A DNA stretch of 22,270 nt from Branchiostoma floridae (taxonomy: Eukaryota > Chordata > Leptocardii > Amphioxiformes > Branchiostomatidae), in NCBI RefSeq assembly GCF_000003815.2, contig NW_023365746.1:12057-34326 (forward strand), read 5' to 3'. The stretch's first letter is position 1; every line of letters begins with the position of its first letter. The translations under genes were made by a program, and so were the position numbers. Under the pieces are notes generated by a model that did not search any database, was not told the origin of the DNA, and saw nothing but the letters and a program-made list of their open reading frames with translations. Shown here piece by piece: positions 20,274 to 22,270 of this stretch.

Positions 20274-20660
20274 TTTAACAACGCCTCTGTAGAGGAGCCA
20301 ATATCGGAGATATTTCAGGTGATGAACACTGGTTAACGCGTACTCAGGCAAGTGTCTGCCTCTTGCCCCTGGCCCTTTAAGTTTTACTGGACCAACTGCA
20401 CGTTCGTCGGAAATGTTTTCCGGTCTTAGTGAGACTCGCTTTCTTTTATTTTTTTTACAGCAAGATAAATGTACTTTAAGTAAAAAGGTGTTGATCGGAC
20501 AACTGACGCACTTTGGCAACTTTTTATCAATAAATCGACTACAATCATGTCACTTTCTCGTCTAACTGCTTTAAAATGTTGATGTATATCATAAGGGGTT
20601 GAAAAGTGCATTCAAAGTCTAGCGTTATGTTTTTGGGTAGCCTAGGTAAGAAGCTATTGA

Positions 20661-20837
20661 GTCTGTGGACTCGTGTGGTGTAACGGTATGGTGTTTACCC
20701 ACAGAATCTAGGGGTCCTGGGTTCATATCCTGTTATGTCACCGATATCGCGATCTTGTGCCCTTGAAAAAGCCCTTAACGTGACCCTCCTCACCTAGCAG
20801 GCATCCGTCCATCTCGAAATATGAGGTAGGTAGGTAG
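20661..20837 (+). mobile_element. tRNA-derived SINE with (GGTA)n tail
   Basis: A box A-like TGGTGTAACGG (20676-20686) and box B-like GGTTCATATCC (20720-20730) are 33 bases apart edge to edge, as in tRNA genes. A central segment CTTGTGCCCTTGAAAAAGCC then CTTAACGTGAC resembles a motif seen in many marine-animal SINEs. The copy ends in GGTAGGTAGGTAG. The flanking arms do not form a proper tRNA acceptor stem, so this is not a functional tRNA gene. Confidence 0.65.
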
Positions 20838-21639
20838 CACTCTCTGAGCATATGAGCATATGTACATAGCTTTGGTTAAGTCGGCTTTACAATTCATGCG
20901 AATTCAAGTTTTTGTGAGAGAATTTTGATTCATGATGAGATATATAACGTTAAAAGTTGTGAATGAGTTTTTGTCTGTGATATGAACTTAGTCGTAGTCC
21001 ATCTAGCGTGCCCCTTATAAACTGCAGGTTACGCTATCGTAGGGTCTATGTTTACATGTACAACAGTATGTGTGCAATCGAGTGGCACAAATTTAAACAT
21101 GGGCAGTATGCAGGTGTACAGTGATAGGTAGTCACCATACAGCCTCACTGTTGTGTCTACGCCATGCGTACCCAGGCACCAAAATATCCCCAACAGTCAT
21201 AGCCTAGGTGTCAGACTGCTTCCAGGATCTACGCAGGCTAGGCCAGCTCGTCGGATCTATGCTAGGTCCAACATGAAATTTTATCGTGACATGGTCCAAC
21301 CCAGGTGGAATTTTTGCTAAAAATTCTTTGGGGCATGTTGCCCTTAGAGCCAAAGACGACCTGTGTAGGCCCTGAACAGTCTGGCATCCAGGCTAAACAG
21401 GCACGAACAAGAGAGGTTTGCCCAAGTGTACGTTTTCGTTCCGGCAAAATATAAAAACGTTACACATTCCAGTTTTATTTAGCACGGGGCTATACAGATA
21501 CGTACGTGCAGTACCCATGTTCGCTGTACATGTACCGAGAAAATTCTGGGTATGTTTTTGAAAACAGAATGAACATTGGGCAGTGCAAGGCTTGGTCCTG
21601 TGGATCTTTCCACAATTATATATGTAAGTTGTACCCTCA
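20838..21639. other. No recognisable gene
   Basis: Short frames only. The stretch 21122-21460 has a mixed, repeat-like texture (CCTAGGTGTC, GGTCCAACATG and AGGCTAGG motifs), but I could not define an element. Confidence 0.45.
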
Positions 21640-21840
21640 AATAAGAGGTTGGTGGGGAAGCTTGTCACCTTTTCCCCATATGCTTCGCGTTTTCTGATGC
21701 CAGCACTGCACATGGAGAGAAAACAGGGTATGCAATCTCCCCTACCAACCTCTGCTTGGAAAGTATGTCAGTCGAACTTCCGACCTTCCTGGCCATAGGT
21801 TGGGTTGCAAACTAGTGAACCACAGACGCGGTAGGGGGCC
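21640..21840 (-). mobile_element. Probable tRNA-derived SINE
   Basis: On the minus strand, TGTGGTTCACTAGTTTGCAA (box A-like) is followed by GGAAGTTCGACTGAC (box B-like, with one mismatch to GWTCRANNC) at tRNA-like spacing, then a non-tRNA body to about 21640. Within it AGAGGTTGGTGGGGAAG (from about 21642) and AGAGGTTGGTAGGGGAG (minus, ending about 21755) are inverted copies. Boundaries are approximate. Confidence 0.4.
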
Positions 21841-22105
21841 GTCCCCCTAGGCCAAGTTTGTGCAAATTTTACGCCTCAATGGAATTCTCTCCCTTGCTGC
21901 GTTTACAAGGGCAGGACTAGAGTTACTCAAGTGCGCTCTTCACGCATAAATAGACGGGATTATGCTGGAACTAAACCCCTTCTAGCAACGGAGAAACTGC
22001 CCAAGCTAGTGACGGCTGTTTACACATTCTGTCATTTTCTGAGCTAAAACTTCAACTAACACAACGCTTCTCGGTAGAGTCGGTGTAAAATCTTTTGATT
22101 CAACC

Positions 22106-22140
22106 ATGGATCAGAAACGCGGAGCGGACAAATTCCGCAG
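22106..22140 (+). CDS. Candidate first coding exon (11 codons, phase 2 donor)
   Basis: The ATG lies in a strong initiation context (CAACCATGG) and encodes MDQKRGADKFR. The exon ends at CGCAG|GTAAGC (donor at 22141) in phase 2. No TATA box is evident upstream. It is basic and hydrophilic, and I do not recognise the protein. The rest of the gene lies right of the window. Its donor phase equals that of the exon at 13787-13851, so the two could be alternative starts of one gene. Confidence 0.45.
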
Positions 22141-22270
22141 GTAAGCATACATGGACTAATTTTACGATGATATGGCGTTATGATGAGATTCCCTTTTTTT
22201 TACCGTAAAATGTTACAAGTGTTATTTCCAAGTCGGATGAACTTCTTACCTCCGGTAAGGAGACCAGTGA

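Noticed and set aside
20671-20745. tRNA gene at the box A/B pair
   Set aside because: No acceptor stem closes and a SINE body with GGTA tail follows, so it is a SINE and not a tRNA gene.
1-22270. CRISPR array, operons, prophage or other prokaryotic systems
   Set aside because: Introns, SINEs and metazoan domains show nuclear animal DNA; the only regular array is the coding mucin repeat.

Overview
The window looks like a piece of an animal (metazoan) genome, most likely an invertebrate deuterostome such as a lancelet (Branchiostoma). The evidence is short GT-AG introns, a membrane mucin with a SEA domain, a secreted collagen/C1q-domain protein, a tandem C2H2 zinc-finger gene, several tRNA-derived SINE-like repeats, fold-back MITEs and a CACTA-type transposon end. 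The species is an inference; nothing in the sequence proves it. Four runs of N (4893-4992, 6514-6685, 9645-9744, 11333-11546) are scaffold gaps, so joins across them are uncertain.

Layout. Positions 33-4892 (minus) carry the 3' part of a membrane-tethered mucin: a Thr-rich array of about 27 units of 13 residues, an aperiodic Thr/Pro/Ser stretch, a SEA domain split over four exons with a G-SVVV autocleavage motif, then a membrane helix whose exon ends just inside the left edge. All splice phases agree. One SEA intron holds a 1.45 kb inverted-repeat transposon (1017-2472), and another intron holds a (TA)n(GT)n microsatellite. A candidate signal-peptide exon lies at 5378-5471 (minus), beyond a gap. 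From about 5.5 to 9.6 kb I see no genes, only a few local duplications. Positions 9745-10183 are an AT-rich CACTA-like element end. Positions 10421-11196 (plus) hold a C2H2 zinc-finger gene with two damaged N-terminal fingers and a frameshifted, decayed tail. Positions 11.5-13.7 kb have no recognisable gene.

At 13787-13851 and 22106-22140 (plus) are two ATG-containing exon candidates. Each ends at a good GT donor in the same phase (2), so they could be starts of two genes or alternative first exons of one. Between them, on the opposite strand, lies a two-exon secreted collagen/C1q protein (16624-20273). Its collagen Gly-X-Y register joins perfectly only if the intron is of GC-AG type. The 2.9 kb intron contains twin perfect CArG boxes, a (GAAA)n tract followed by a long hairpin, and two of five copies of the palindrome TAACGTTA. 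SINE-like copies occur near 14.1-14.3, 15.6, 20.7 and 21.7 kb, and a 159 bp fold-back MITE sits at 15460-15618.

The two best-supported products, the membrane mucin and the collagen/C1q protein, are both extracellular or cell-surface types common in epithelial and innate-immune settings. Nothing in the sequence shows that the genes act together, and I found no clear new multi-gene system. The points most worth checking are the GC-AG collagen intron, the two phase-matched first exons, the transposon families and the decaying zinc-finger gene.
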